Source of the DNA: CAWCWK01 sp963842125
Lineage (GTDB): Bacteria > Pseudomonadota > Alphaproteobacteria > Rhizobiales > CAWCWK01
Length of the DNA: 64,000 bases
Direction of reading: 5' to 3'
Assembly: GCA_963842125.1 (NCBI GenBank)
Contig: CAWJFE010000001.1
Coordinates: 682,001-746,000, forward strand
The translations under genes were made by a program, and so were the position numbers. Under the pieces are notes generated by a model, which made no database searches, was not told the DNA's origin, and saw only the letters and a list, made by a program, of their open reading frames with translations. Below are positions 45,389 to 54,028 of this stretch, in pieces; positions within the stretch are counted from its first letter, which is position 1, and the number at the start of each line of letters is the position of its first letter.

Positions 45389-45642
45389 CGAGGTCACAGC
45401 GAGATGGCGGAGCGGGACTTGATCGCGATGCGGGACCGGCTCGCGCGACGGCCCGACCGTCGCCGAACGACTGCAAGAGGCACGTCAAGAGGCGCACAAG
45501 AGGCGCATGAGTGTGGCGCCATTGCGGGCTGAGCCGACCCCCCCCTCGCCCGGCATCGATCGCGATGTCCGGCAGGAGAACCTGCGCGGGCCCGTCGGGG
45601 CGGAAACGCCCGCCGCACGGGGCGAAATGCCGTTCTGTGCGC

Positions 45643-45667
45643 GGAACCAATTCTCCGGGGCCTCGTT
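45643..45667 (+). promoter_or_regulatory. EcfG (general stress sigma factor) promoter
   Basis: GGAAC (45643-45647), a 16-base spacer and CGTT (45664-45667) match the alphaproteobacterial EcfG consensus GGAAC-N16/17-CGTT exactly. It faces the 24-residue peptide gene and the envelope/stress genes at 46.0-50.7 kb. No other perfect intergenic match was found by eye in the window. Confidence 0.75.
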
Positions 45668-45814
45668 CACAGCACAAGGCAGCCTGCGGATGGGAGGGGC
45701 AGAGGCTCTCCCGAGCCTTCCTCCGCCGTCACGGCCGATGGTGCGCGAGACAATCGCGGGCCGGACGCCCTTCGCGCATCCCCTGCTGCGTCCAATACGA
45801 GTGGAACACGCGCC

Positions 45815-45889
45815 ATGAACAGCATCATCTACATCGTCGGTCTCGTCGTCATCGTCGTGGCCATCCTGTCCTTCCTCGGCCTCGCCTAG
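45815..45889 (+). CDS. 24-residue hydrophobic peptide
   Basis: ATG 45815 to TAG 45887-45889 encodes MNSIIYIVGLVVIVVAILSF followed by LGLA. It is a single transmembrane span with almost no soluble part. It is the first open frame after the EcfG promoter (about 148 bases), placing it as the leading gene of the stress module. Peptides of this form are known from alphaproteobacterial genomes as hypothetical proteins. No strong ribosome site was seen (GTGGAACACGCGCC), which lowers confidence. Confidence 0.6.
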   Translation: MNSIIYIVGLVVIVVAILSFLGLA

Positions 45890-45892
45890 GCC

Positions 45893-45961
45893 ATCCCGAC
45901 GCCGGGCATCGGACGCCGGGCATCGGACGCCGAAGTGCAAACACCGGGCGCCGGACGCCAA
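45893..45961. repeat. Imperfect 13-bp tandem repeat after the small peptide gene
   Basis: GCCGGGCATCGGACGCCGGG is followed by further CATCGGACGCC, CGGGCGCCGGACGCC variants. Three to five units of about 13-15 bases separate the peptide gene from the next gene. It may form alternative stems. Confidence 0.6.
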
Positions 45962-46047
45962 GCGCGATCCCCGGCATTCCCATCGAGCCAACCGCACCGA
46001 GCCGATACGTCAAGGCTCTCCCCATTCCTCCTTCCAGGAGCCGTTCC

Positions 46048-47004
46048 ATGAGCGACACCCCCAAGAGCGACACCCCCAAGAGCGACAGCCTCAACACGCC
46101 GTCCACCACCACGCCCACGCCTAGCGCGGCTGCCAGGACCGAAGGCGTCGCGAAGAGCGAAGCCTCGGCTGTCTCCTCCACCGCGAGCCGCCAGGAGGCC
46201 GACACGCAGGCCAAGGTGAGCGCCGAGGCCAGCGCAACGGCCGATAAGGCCAAGGACGAGGCCTCCCGGACCTACGAGACGGCCGCCGAAGAGGCTGCCC
46301 GCCTCCGCGATAAGGCCGTCGGCCTCGGTACCGGCGTGAAGTCGGCCGCGACCGACGCCGCCTCCCGCGCGGCCGATGAGGCGCGCACCTACGCCCGCTC
46401 CTTCGCCGAAGAGCAGAAGGGCACCGCCGCCGCCGGCGCCAGGGACGTCTCGCGCGCCCTCAACGACGCGGCCGACGATCTCGACGAGCGCTTCGGCTTC
46501 GTGGCCGGCTACGTCCGCGATGCGGCGGGCGAGGTCGACCGGGTCGCCTCCACCATCAAGGATCGCAGCGTCGACGACCTTCTCTATTCGGTCGAGAGCT
46601 TCGCGCGCCGTCAGCCGACCGCCTTTCTGGGCGCCTCGGTGCTGGCCGGCTTCGCGCTCGCCCGCTTCGTGAAGTCCTCGGCCCGCGAGGACGATTACGA
46701 CACCGGCTATCGCGGTGAGCCGCGCTACGCCGTTCCGGCCGAGCGCTCCTACCAGGGCGGCGCGCCGTCCACCGGCTTCGACGAGCCCTATGCCGAGGCC
46801 GGCATCCCCCACCGCGCCGTCAATCCACCGAACCGCCAGCCGGCCGGTTCCAGCGCCTCGTCGAACCCGTCCTCCAACCCCAGCGACCTCGCCTCCGGCG
46901 TATCCGCCTCGGCCACTCCGGCGGCCGCGACGGGCGGCGGGTACAAGGCCGGCGCGGCCGCGTCCTCCCCCGTCTCCGGCTCGGGCGCCATCAAGAGCGC
47001 CTGA
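46048..47004 (+). CDS. Nutrient-deprivation-induced-type membrane protein
   Basis: 318 residues from ATG 46048, preceded by CAGGAGCCGTTCC. The N-terminus repeats SDTPK (from a 15-bp duplication) and is Ser/Thr-rich. A long Ala/Glu/Lys helical region with TADKAKDEASRTYETAAEEA recalls LEA-like amphipathic repeats. The conserved part is VRDAAGEVDRVASTIKDRSV to SVESFARRQPTAFLGASVLA with one hydrophobic segment (FLGASVLAGFALARF, about 190-205). The C-terminal 100 residues are low complexity. Homologues in Hyphomicrobiales accompany a holin-like and a DUF3618 gene, as here. Likely envelope stress protection; mechanism unknown. Confidence 0.7.
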   Translation: MSDTPKSDTPKSDSLNTPSTTTPTPSAAARTEGVAKSEASAVSSTASRQEADTQAKVSAEASATADKAKDEASRTYETAAEEAARLRDKAVGLGTGVKSAATDAASRAADEARTYARSFAEEQKGTAAAGARDVSRALNDAADDLDERFGFVAGYVRDAAGEVDRVASTIKDRSVDDLLYSVESFARRQPTAFLGASVLAGFALARFVKSSAREDDYDTGYRGEPRYAVPAERSYQGGAPSTGFDEPYAEAGIPHRAVNPPNRQPAGSSASSNPSSNPSDLASGVSASATPAAATGGGYKAGAAASSPVSGSGAIKSA

Positions 47005-47094
47005 CGGGCGATCGCGCGGCGGGCCTTTGAACGGCCTGCCGGCCTCGCTTCCCGGTAAACACGACGATCAGATACGCACAGGACGGTTCAGGAC

Positions 47095-47634
47095 ATGGCA
47101 TCACAAGACTACAACACACCCCGCGACAGTCGCTCGATGGGCGAACTCTTCACCGACCTTCTCAACGAGGTCTCGACGCTCTTCCGCAAGGAAGTCCAGC
47201 TCGCGCGGGCCGAGATGTCCGACAAGGTCGGCCAGCTCGGCACCGCCGTCGGTGAGATCGTCGGCGGCGCGATCATGCTCGCCGTCTCGCTCGGCATCCT
47301 GCTCTCGGCTCTGGTGAGCGGCGTCGCCCGTCTCCTCGTCGGCATCTTCGGCGGCGATGACGATCGCACGCTCGTAGCGGTCGACGGCTTCGACGAGACG
47401 AGCCTCGCGCTCGTCACGGCGATCAACGAGAATGTCGGCGCCCAGCTCGACGCCGCGCGTACGCTGCCGACCTACGAGGGTCTGGCCGCGCTCATCGTCG
47501 GCACGCTCTTCGCCATCATCGGCGTCGTGCTGATGAAGAAGGGCGTCAACGAGATGAAGCTCTCCAACCTCACGCCCGACCGGACCATCCATCAGGTGAG
47601 TCGCGACGCCGAGGTCGCCAAAGAGCACGTCTGA
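47095..47634 (+). CDS. Phage-holin-family (Holin_3_6/DUF1469-like) membrane protein
   Basis: 179 residues. The N-terminus SMGELFTDLLNEVSTLFRKE, then VQLARAEMSDK, is the family's amphipathic helix. Two membrane segments follow (EIVGGAIMLAVSLGILLSAL and YEGLAALIVGTLFAIIGVVL) with an insert around FGGDDDRTLVAVDGFDETS. Most bacterial members are chromosomal envelope proteins, not lysis holins. It lies 90 bases after the nutrient-deprivation gene and before the DUF3618 gene, in the usual triad. Confidence 0.85.
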   Translation: MASQDYNTPRDSRSMGELFTDLLNEVSTLFRKEVQLARAEMSDKVGQLGTAVGEIVGGAIMLAVSLGILLSALVSGVARLLVGIFGGDDDRTLVAVDGFDETSLALVTAINENVGAQLDAARTLPTYEGLAALIVGTLFAIIGVVLMKKGVNEMKLSNLTPDRTIHQVSRDAEVAKEHV

Positions 47635-47713
47635 CGACACCCCGCCGTCAAGCGGGCCAGGAAGACAGAACCGGCGCTGATCCTAGCGACGACACACCCA
47701 TCAGGAGACTCAC

Positions 47714-49327
47714 ATGTCCACCCAGACCACAGACCCCGGCAACAAGAGCCCCGAGCAGATCGAGGCCGAGGTCGAGGCGACCCGTGCCCGCGTCAGCCAT
47801 ACGCTCGACGAGATCCAGGACCGCATGGCGCCCGGCGAGATCTTCGAGCAGGCCGTAACCTTCGCGCGTGAGAACGGCGCGGCCGACATGGCCCGCAATC
47901 TCGGTCGCGACATGCGCGACAACCCGCTGCCGCTCGCCCTCGTCGGCGCCGGCCTCGCCTGGCTCGCCTTCTCGAGCGGCCGGCCGAAGACCAAGACCGT
48001 CTACCGCGACCGCTATGTCGGCGCGCGGGACTACGATGCCGACGCGCAGGTCTACTATGGCGGCGACGCCTATGCCGACAGCTACGCGGCCGACACGGGC
48101 TACTATCCGGGCAGCCGCTCGGAAGCGCTGGCCGTCGGTGCGGATTCAGGCCCCTCGATCGGCGATCGCGCACGCGGCTATGCCGGTGCGGCGGCCGGTG
48201 CGGCTTCCGGCACGGTCCACGCCTTGAGCGAGAGCGGACAGGCCGGCGCGAGCCGCGCGGCCTATGGTGCCTCGAGCGCTGCCTCCTCGGCCGCGAGCGG
48301 CATCGCCGGCACGGGCCGCGCGATCGGCTCGGGTCTGTCGAGCGGTGCGCATACGGCGTCCGATAGCGCGTCGCGCGCGGCGCAGGGCGCCCGCCGGGCC
48401 GGTTATGACGCCGCCACCGGGCTCTCCTCGGCCGCGTCGAGTGCGGCCGGCGGCGTCGCCGGCGCGGGGCGCTCGGCCGCGAGCGGCGCATCGAGCGCGG
48501 CTTCCTACGCAGCCGGCGGGATCGCCGGTGCGGCGGGCACCGTCACCGACGCGCTCGGCAATGTCGTCGAGACCGTGTCGGATTACGCGCAGTCCGCCTA
48601 TGAGAGTGTTACCGATGGAGCGTCCATGGCCTATGACCGGGTCAGTGGCGGCGCGCGCTATGCAGGCGACAGATTGAGCCAGAGCGGCCGGAGAGGATAT
48701 TACGTCATGACAGCCAATGGTCGCCGCTGGGTCGACGATGCGCGCTACGGTGCACGCTCCTACGGATCGGACGCCGGTCGCTACGCCTCGCAGGCGGGCG
48801 GGATCCTGCGCGACAACCCGCTCCTTCTCGGCGCTCTCGGCATCGCCATCGGTGCCGCCATCGGTGCCGCGCTGCCCAAGACGCGCATCGAGGACGAGTA
48901 TTTCGGCGAGACGGCCGATGCCTATAAGCGCCAGGCCTGGGAAACCGGTCAGGACACGTTCGAGGACGCCAAGTCCAAGGTTCTCGCCATCGGCCAGCGC
49001 GCCTATGACGACGCCATGGGCGAGGCCCGTCGTCAGGGTCTGACACCGGCCGAGGCCGAGGGCAAGGCCCGCGCCGCCGGCGATGCGGCGCGCGCCGAGG
49101 CCGAGCGCGTCGGCGGTCTCGCCCGCCAGGGCGCGGCTCAGGCCGGCTCCGCGGCCCGCACCGGCATCTCCCAGGCCGGCGACCTCGCACGCTCCGGCAT
49201 CAAGGACGGTGTCTCCAAGGTCGAAAGCGTTCTCGATGCCGCCATCTCCGGCGCCAAGGACGAGGCCGAGAAGCAGAACGTCACGCCATCCGACGTGCCG
49301 ACCGACAAGACGGCCAAATCCGCTTAA
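47714..49327 (+). CDS. DUF3618 protein with long Ala/Gly/Ser repeat region
   Basis: 537 residues. The DUF3618 domain is at the start: SPEQIEAEVEATRARVSHTL and DEIQDRMAPGEIFEQAV, then a membrane helix in NPLPLALVGAGLAWLAFSSG. The middle (about 155-325) is Ala/Ser/Gly-rich with recurring SGASSAAS and GIAGAG motifs. A second hydrophobic segment NPLLLGALGIAIGAAIGAAL follows near 370-390. The C-terminal part has LEA-like EAEGKARAAGDAARAEAERV. It is the third member of the stress triad. A terminator-like hairpin lies 60 bases after the stop. Role inferred from company only. Confidence 0.82.
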   Translation: MSTQTTDPGNKSPEQIEAEVEATRARVSHTLDEIQDRMAPGEIFEQAVTFARENGAADMARNLGRDMRDNPLPLALVGAGLAWLAFSSGRPKTKTVYRDRYVGARDYDADAQVYYGGDAYADSYAADTGYYPGSRSEALAVGADSGPSIGDRARGYAGAAAGAASGTVHALSESGQAGASRAAYGASSAASSAASGIAGTGRAIGSGLSSGAHTASDSASRAAQGARRAGYDAATGLSSAASSAAGGVAGAGRSAASGASSAASYAAGGIAGAAGTVTDALGNVVETVSDYAQSAYESVTDGASMAYDRVSGGARYAGDRLSQSGRRGYYVMTANGRRWVDDARYGARSYGSDAGRYASQAGGILRDNPLLLGALGIAIGAAIGAALPKTRIEDEYFGETADAYKRQAWETGQDTFEDAKSKVLAIGQRAYDDAMGEARRQGLTPAEAEGKARAAGDAARAEAERVGGLARQGAAQAGSAARTGISQAGDLARSGIKDGVSKVESVLDAAISGAKDEAEKQNVTPSDVPTDKTAKSA

Positions 49328-49387
49328 CCGGATTGCTTGATCGCGCAGCGACCCGTCATCGACGGCCGCCGGCGATCCCCGACCGAT

Positions 49388-49413
49388 AAAGGCTCCGCTC
49401 CGGCGGGGCCTTT
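49388..49413 (+). terminator. Terminator-like hairpin after the DUF3618 gene
   Basis: AAAGGCTCCGC and GCGGGGCCTTT pair around a short loop, with one bulge. The stem ends in TTT on the + strand. It would separate the triad from the YihY gene. Confidence 0.7.
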
Positions 49414-49592
49414 CGCATGTCGGGGGACCTGCTAGGGCGCTCGCCAATAGGCCCGCCGAGGAACCCATAAGGGTCCAAAACCGTTCCCGAACCGAAAGAT
49501 GCGCCGGCTTTCGAACGTCGACGCGCGACCTGTGGCCCCGCTCGTCCGTCCAGCGGCCGGGTGCGGCGCATCGAGAGGCTTGCCAGACCGCC

Positions 49593-50720
49593 GTGACCGA
49601 TCCCAACCATTCCTCGTCCAACAAGGCCGGCGTCGCGCTTGCCGCCACCGCAGCGGCCGGCCTCGCCTTCTTCGGCTCCGGCAAGACCCGCCGTCAGCGC
49701 CGCGAGGAGGCACGCGCCGAAGCCAAGAAGGCCGAGGAAGCGAAGCACTCGGGTGCCGGTCGCCACGCAGATTCGCCCACCGCGCTCCCGGCCGAGGGCT
49801 GGAAGCAGGTGCTGATCCGCACCTACAAGCAGATCTCGGAAGATCACGTCATGCTCGTCGCGGCGGGCGTGACGTTCTACGTCCTCCTCGCACTCTTCCC
49901 GGCACTCGCCGCCATCGTCTCAGTCTACGGCCTCTTCGCCGATCCCGCCTCGATCCAGAGCCAGGTGAGCGCGCTCCAGGGCGTACTGCCGGGCGGCGCC
50001 GTCGAGATCATCGAGGGCCAGCTGGAGACGCTCGTCTCGCAGGATAGCGGCAGTCTTGGGCTGACCTTCCTCGTCGGCCTCGGGCTCGCGCTCTGGTCGG
50101 CCAATGGCGGCATGAAGGCGATCATCGAGGCGCTCAACATCGCCTATGAGGAGATCGAGAAGCGCGGCTTCGTCATGCTCACCCTCACCGCCTTCGCCTT
50201 CACGCTCGGCGCACTGCTCTTCGTCATCCTGGCGCTCGTCGGTGTCGTCGCGGTCCCGGCGATCGTGAAGACCATGGCGCTCGGCTCCCTCGTCGAGACG
50301 CTGATGAACTGGCTGCGCTGGCCGATCCTCTTCGTCGCCATCGCCGCCTTCCTCACCCTCCTCTACCGCTATGGTCCCTCGCGCGATCCGGCCAAATGGC
50401 GCTGGATTACCATCGGCGGTCTCGCGGCGGCCGGCTTCTGGGTGATCGTCTCGGTCCTCTTCTCCTGGTACGTCGCTAATTTCGGCTCCTACAACGAAAC
50501 CTATGGTTCGCTCGGCGCCGCCATCGGCTTCATGACCTGGATCTGGATCTCGACCATCATCGTCATCACCTGCGCCGAGATGAACTCCGAGTTGGAGCAT
50601 CAGACGCACCAGGACACGACCGTCGGCCCCGACAAGCCGATGGGCCAGCGCGGCGCCGTCATGGCCGACCGCGTCGCCGGCGGACCGAAGATGCGCGCGG
50701 GCCGCAGCGACGGGCTCTAG
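49593..50720 (+). CDS. YihY/BrkB-family membrane protein
   Basis: 375 residues from GTG 49593. A basic, alanine-rich N-terminus is followed by the YihY core: QISEDHVMLVAAGVTFYVLL, ALFPALAAIVSVYGLFADP, GLALWSANGGMKAIIEALNI, YEEIEKRGF, and YNETYGSLGAAIGFMTWIWI. Six membrane helices are expected. Once named ribonuclease BN by mistake, the family is of unknown function. In Hyphomicrobiales it often neighbours holin-like and DUF3618 genes, as here, and may join the envelope stress response. The C-terminal tail is polar. Confidence 0.9.
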   Translation: MTDPNHSSSNKAGVALAATAAAGLAFFGSGKTRRQRREEARAEAKKAEEAKHSGAGRHADSPTALPAEGWKQVLIRTYKQISEDHVMLVAAGVTFYVLLALFPALAAIVSVYGLFADPASIQSQVSALQGVLPGGAVEIIEGQLETLVSQDSGSLGLTFLVGLGLALWSANGGMKAIIEALNIAYEEIEKRGFVMLTLTAFAFTLGALLFVILALVGVVAVPAIVKTMALGSLVETLMNWLRWPILFVAIAAFLTLLYRYGPSRDPAKWRWITIGGLAAAGFWVIVSVLFSWYVANFGSYNETYGSLGAAIGFMTWIWISTIIVITCAEMNSELEHQTHQDTTVGPDKPMGQRGAVMADRVAGGPKMRAGRSDGL

Positions 50721-50816
50721 GGTCCGCTAGAGCTGGAGACGCGCCCGATCTTGCCCGAGGCGGCGCGCCGTGCCAGTCGGGCGGTCCCGCCCCGCGAACC
50801 GTTCGGACACCCGACC

Positions 50817-51410
50817 ATGCGCCTCATCCTCGCCTCCAAGAGCCCGACCCGCGCGGCCCTGCTGCGCGCGGCCGGCCTCGACATCGAAACCGCCTCGCCC
50901 GATATCGACGAGCGCGCCGCCGAGGCGCCGCTGACCGAGGAAGGCTTCGGTGCGGAGGACATCGCCGCCGTCCTCGCCCAGGCCAAGGCGGTCGACGTCT
51001 CGTCGCGCCATCCCTCGGCCCTGGTCATCGGCGCCGACCAGACGCTCGATTGCGACGGGGAGCGCTTCCACAAGCCGGAAACGCAGGAGGCGGCACGTGC
51101 GCAGCTCTTGGCCCTCCAGGGGCGCACGCATACGCTCCATGCCGCGCTGACGGTCGCGCAGGACGGGATGCCGGTCTTCTCGCACGCCGCCGCCGCCCAT
51201 CTCACCATGCGCCCTCTCACACCCAAAGAGGTGGGCATCTACATGGCCCATGTCGGCGATGCGGCGCTGGGCAGCGTCGGGGCCTACCAGATCGAGGGGC
51301 CGGGCATCCGGCTGATGGACCGGATCGTCGGCGACCACGCCACCATTCTCGGCCTCCCCCTCCTTCCCCTCCTCGCCTTTCTGCGCGGCGAAGGCGCGCT
51401 CGAGTTTTGA
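50817..51410 (+). CDS. maf: Maf-like nucleoside triphosphate pyrophosphatase
   Basis: 197 residues from ATG 50817. The start RLILASKSPTRAALLRAAGL is the Maf phosphate-binding signature; VIGADQTLDCDGERFHKPET and SVGAYQIEGPGIRLMDRIVG carry the other active-site residues. It hydrolyses non-canonical or pyrimidine NTPs and restrains cell division when overproduced in some species. Its stop overlaps the aroE TTG start. maf-aroE-coaE is a conserved set. Confidence 0.93.
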   Translation: MRLILASKSPTRAALLRAAGLDIETASPDIDERAAEAPLTEEGFGAEDIAAVLAQAKAVDVSSRHPSALVIGADQTLDCDGERFHKPETQEAARAQLLALQGRTHTLHAALTVAQDGMPVFSHAAAAHLTMRPLTPKEVGIYMAHVGDAALGSVGAYQIEGPGIRLMDRIVGDHATILGLPLLPLLAFLRGEGALEF

Positions 51411-52237
51411 GCGGGGCCCATGCGGGCGTCATCGGTTGGCCGATCGCACATTCGCGCTCTCCGCTCATCCACAATCACTGGATCGCGGCACACGGTCTCG
51501 ATGCGACCTATGAAAAGCGCGCCGTCGCGCCCGAGGACTTGGCCACGTTCCTCGGCGCCGTTCGCGCCGGCGACTGGATCGGCTGCAACGTGACGGTACC
51601 GCATAAGGAGGCCGTCCTCGCCCTCGCCGACCGGCCGACGGAGGCCGCATCGCGCGTGGGCGGCGCCAACACGCTCTGGGGCGTCGAGGGAGAGCTCCAC
51701 GCCACCACGACCGATGGGCCAGGCTTTCTCGCCGGGCTCGACGAGGCGGCGCCCGGCCATGCGATCGAGCATGCGCTCGTCCTCGGCGCCGGAGGCGCCG
51801 CTCGTGCCATCGTCGAGGCGCTGACGGCACGCGGCACCCGCGTGACGCTCGCCAACCGCACGATCGAGCGGGCCGAGGGCCTGGCGCGCGATTTCGGCGC
51901 CGGTGCCATCGAATGGGCCGACTGCGCGGCCCTCGCCCGCGACACCGATCTCCTCGTCAACGCGACGGCGCTCGGCATGGCAGGCCAGCCCCCGCTGCTG
52001 TTGCCGGACGGCACGGTCGAGGTACTGCCCGATCACGCCCTCGTCGCCGACATCGTCTACGCGCCTTTGGAGACCGGCCTCCTCGCCGCCGCGCGACGGC
52101 GCGGGCTCGTCGGCGTCGATGGGCTCGGCATGCTCCTCCACCAGGCGGCGCTCAGCTTCGAGATCTGGTTCGGCCTGCGCCCCGAGGTGACGGTGGAGTT
52201 GCGCGATCTCGTCGTCTCGGACCTTGCCGGTGGCTGA
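51407..52237 (+). CDS. aroE: Shikimate 5-dehydrogenase
   Basis: 276 residues from TTG 51407, which overlaps the maf stop (TTGA). No better ATG/GTG occurs before the conserved GVIGWPIAHSRSPLIHNHWI. The catalytic Lys67 is in NVTVPHKE with GGANTL nearby; the NADP-binding LVLGAGGAARAIVEAL and ANRTIERA follow. It reduces 3-dehydroshikimate to shikimate for aromatic amino acid synthesis. coaE overlaps its 3' end by 14 bases. Confidence 0.95.
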   Translation: MSGAHAGVIGWPIAHSRSPLIHNHWIAAHGLDATYEKRAVAPEDLATFLGAVRAGDWIGCNVTVPHKEAVLALADRPTEAASRVGGANTLWGVEGELHATTTDGPGFLAGLDEAAPGHAIEHALVLGAGGAARAIVEALTARGTRVTLANRTIERAEGLARDFGAGAIEWADCAALARDTDLLVNATALGMAGQPPLLLPDGTVEVLPDHALVADIVYAPLETGLLAAARRRGLVGVDGLGMLLHQAALSFEIWFGLRPEVTVELRDLVVSDLAGG

Positions 52238-52841
52238 CGACACTGGGGAACGCGTCTTCCGCCTCGGGCTCACCGGCGGCATCGCGATGGGCAAGTCGAC
52301 GGCGGCCGCGATGTTCGCGGACGAAGGCATATCCGTCTTCGATGCGGATGCGGCCGTGCACGCGCTCTATGCCGGCCGAGCCGCCCCCCTCGTCGAGGCT
52401 GCCTTTCCGGGCACGAGCGTGGATGGTGCCGTCGATCGCGCCGCCCTTTCGCGCGCCGTCCTCGGCGATCCGGCCGCGCTGAAGCGGCTCGAGGCCATCG
52501 TCCATCCGCTCGTCGCGGAGGAGCGCGCGCGCTTCCTTCGAGACGCGGCGAAGACGAGTGCCGATCTCGTCGTCTTCGACATCCCGCTCCTCTTCGAGAC
52601 CGGGCTGGAGGAGACCGTCGACGCCGTCGCGACCGTCTCCGCGCCCGCCGCCATCCAGCGCGAGCGCGCGCTGGCGCGGCCCGGCATGACGGAAGAGACG
52701 CTCGCCGCCATCCTCGCGCGCCAGACGCCGGACGCGGAGAAGCGCGCGCGGGCCGACTACGTCATTCCCTCGGATGCGGGCTTCGATGCCATGCGGGTGG
52801 CGGTCAGGGCCGTGATCGCGGCCGCGCGAGGTCGCGGCTGA
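52224..52841 (+). CDS. coaE: Dephospho-CoA kinase
   Basis: 205 residues from TTG 52224; a GTG two codons later is an alternative. P-loop GLTGGIAMGKST at about 15-26, VFDADAAVHALYAG and the DIPLLFETGLEE lid region. It phosphorylates dephospho-CoA in the last step of CoA synthesis. Overlap with aroE indicates coupled translation. dnaQ commonly comes next in related genomes, but here an extensin-like gene lies on the opposite strand. Confidence 0.95.
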   Translation: MPVADDTGERVFRLGLTGGIAMGKSTAAAMFADEGISVFDADAAVHALYAGRAAPLVEAAFPGTSVDGAVDRAALSRAVLGDPAALKRLEAIVHPLVAEERARFLRDAAKTSADLVVFDIPLLFETGLEETVDAVATVSAPAAIQRERALARPGMTEETLAAILARQTPDAEKRARADYVIPSDAGFDAMRVAVRAVIAAARGRG

Positions 52842-52889
52842 CGAAGCCGGCACTCAGGATGCTACGCCGTCCGGAGCGCAGCGCACCAG

Positions 52890-53825
52890 CTATCGGCAGA
52901 ACCGATAGTCGCCCGACGCCGTGTGCTGCGCGATGTCGAGGTGGAGGTGGTCGGCGTGGGCGCGGTTGTAGCCCGGACCGAGCACGGTCGTGAAATAGGT
53001 GCAGGCGCTCTTGCGGATCGAGGCGAGGAAACGGGCCTCGGCGCTGCCCTTGGGGTGTTGCTTCACGTCCACGCGCCGGCCGTCCTCGAGGACGAAGGCA
53101 CCGATATCGAGCGCATTGCCGAAGGCGTGCTCGGAGAGGCGGGCGCGGCGCTTGTGGCCGCGCGTGCGGCAGGCATAGGACGAGGCATTCACGATGCGGG
53201 CGGGCTTCGCGCCGAGCTCGGCCTCGGCCGCGCCGACGACGCTTTCCCGCATCCAGTCGGCGATGGCGTTGGTGACGGGGCAGTTGAGCGTTGCGGAGGG
53301 CGTCACCGCCACGGCGTGCCGGGTGAGGGCGGAGACCTTGATCGGCTCGGCGATGCCGCAGCGCCCGCGCCCCTCCACCGGGTCGGTCTCGACGAAGGCC
53401 GCAACGAAGCTGGCCGCGCCGCCGCAGGACGATTGGGCGAGCGGGATCGGCTCGCCGCCGGGGCCGGGCACCATGATCTTGGCGGTGCCTCGTGCGACGG
53501 CTCCGGGCGCGCTCGTCCGCTTGAGGAGCCGGTCCTTGCGGGCGGCCGCGTTGTTCTCGCGGGCCTTGCGATTGGCGGCGGCCAGACGCTGGAAGAGGCT
53601 TGGGCGGGCGGCGGCCGTCGCTGCGAAGGGCTGGGCAGCAGCCGGTACATCGGCACCCTCGGCCGGCCGTGCCACGCGCCCGGCGGCCGCAACGAGGGCC
53701 TTCGTCGTCAGCGCCGCGCCGGCATCCATCCGATCGCGCGGCAGCGGTACCGTATCGGCCGACGCAGCCGAGAGACCGAGGAGAAGGGCGACACCAAAGG
53801 TGGAAGCGGTGGAGGCGAAGCGCAT
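52890..53825 (-). CDS. Secreted extensin-like C-terminal domain protein
   Basis: 311 residues with a signal peptide (MRFASTASTFGVALLLGLSA, cleavage near ASA). A basic alanine-rich linker is followed by the extensin-like domain from about residue 130. It contains ATLNCPVTNAIADWMRESVV, SSYACRTRGHKRRARLSEHA, FGNALDIGAFVLEDG and NRAHADHLHLDIA. SEHAFGNALDIG and the HADHLHLD motif resemble the zinc ligands of D,D-carboxypeptidases of the peptidase M15-like fold, so a cell-wall hydrolase role is plausible. Cysteines likely form disulfides in the periplasm. Confidence 0.85.
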   Translation of the reverse strand: MRFASTASTFGVALLLGLSAASADTVPLPRDRMDAGAALTTKALVAAAGRVARPAEGADVPAAAQPFAATAAARPSLFQRLAAANRKARENNAAARKDRLLKRTSAPGAVARGTAKIMVPGPGGEPIPLAQSSCGGAASFVAAFVETDPVEGRGRCGIAEPIKVSALTRHAVAVTPSATLNCPVTNAIADWMRESVVGAAEAELGAKPARIVNASSYACRTRGHKRRARLSEHAFGNALDIGAFVLEDGRRVDVKQHPKGSAEARFLASIRKSACTYFTTVLGPGYNRAHADHLHLDIAQHTASGDYRFCR

Positions 53826-54028
53826 CGCGGCAGGCTCTCAAGCTCGAATGGGGGCGAGACGGTGCCCTCGCGGCCGAGAGCCCTGTGGCCCGATCGCGAA
53901 CGCATTCCCTCTTGAGACGTGGCTGCGAATTACGGCGCAATCATGCTGATCTGCGGCGCGCCAGCCATGCGCTCGCTCACCTCGCCGACTGCCTCGCCGC
54001 CCGCCTTGCCGCCCGAACGGAGCCTTTC

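Larger units (their letters stand above)
45302..45814. other. Intergenic region upstream of murJ and of the stress module
   Basis: 513 bases between divergent genes. It holds a 17-bp tandem array (45321-45388) next to murJ and an EcfG-type promoter (45643-45667) facing the module downstream. No protein gene is supported. Confidence 0.7.
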
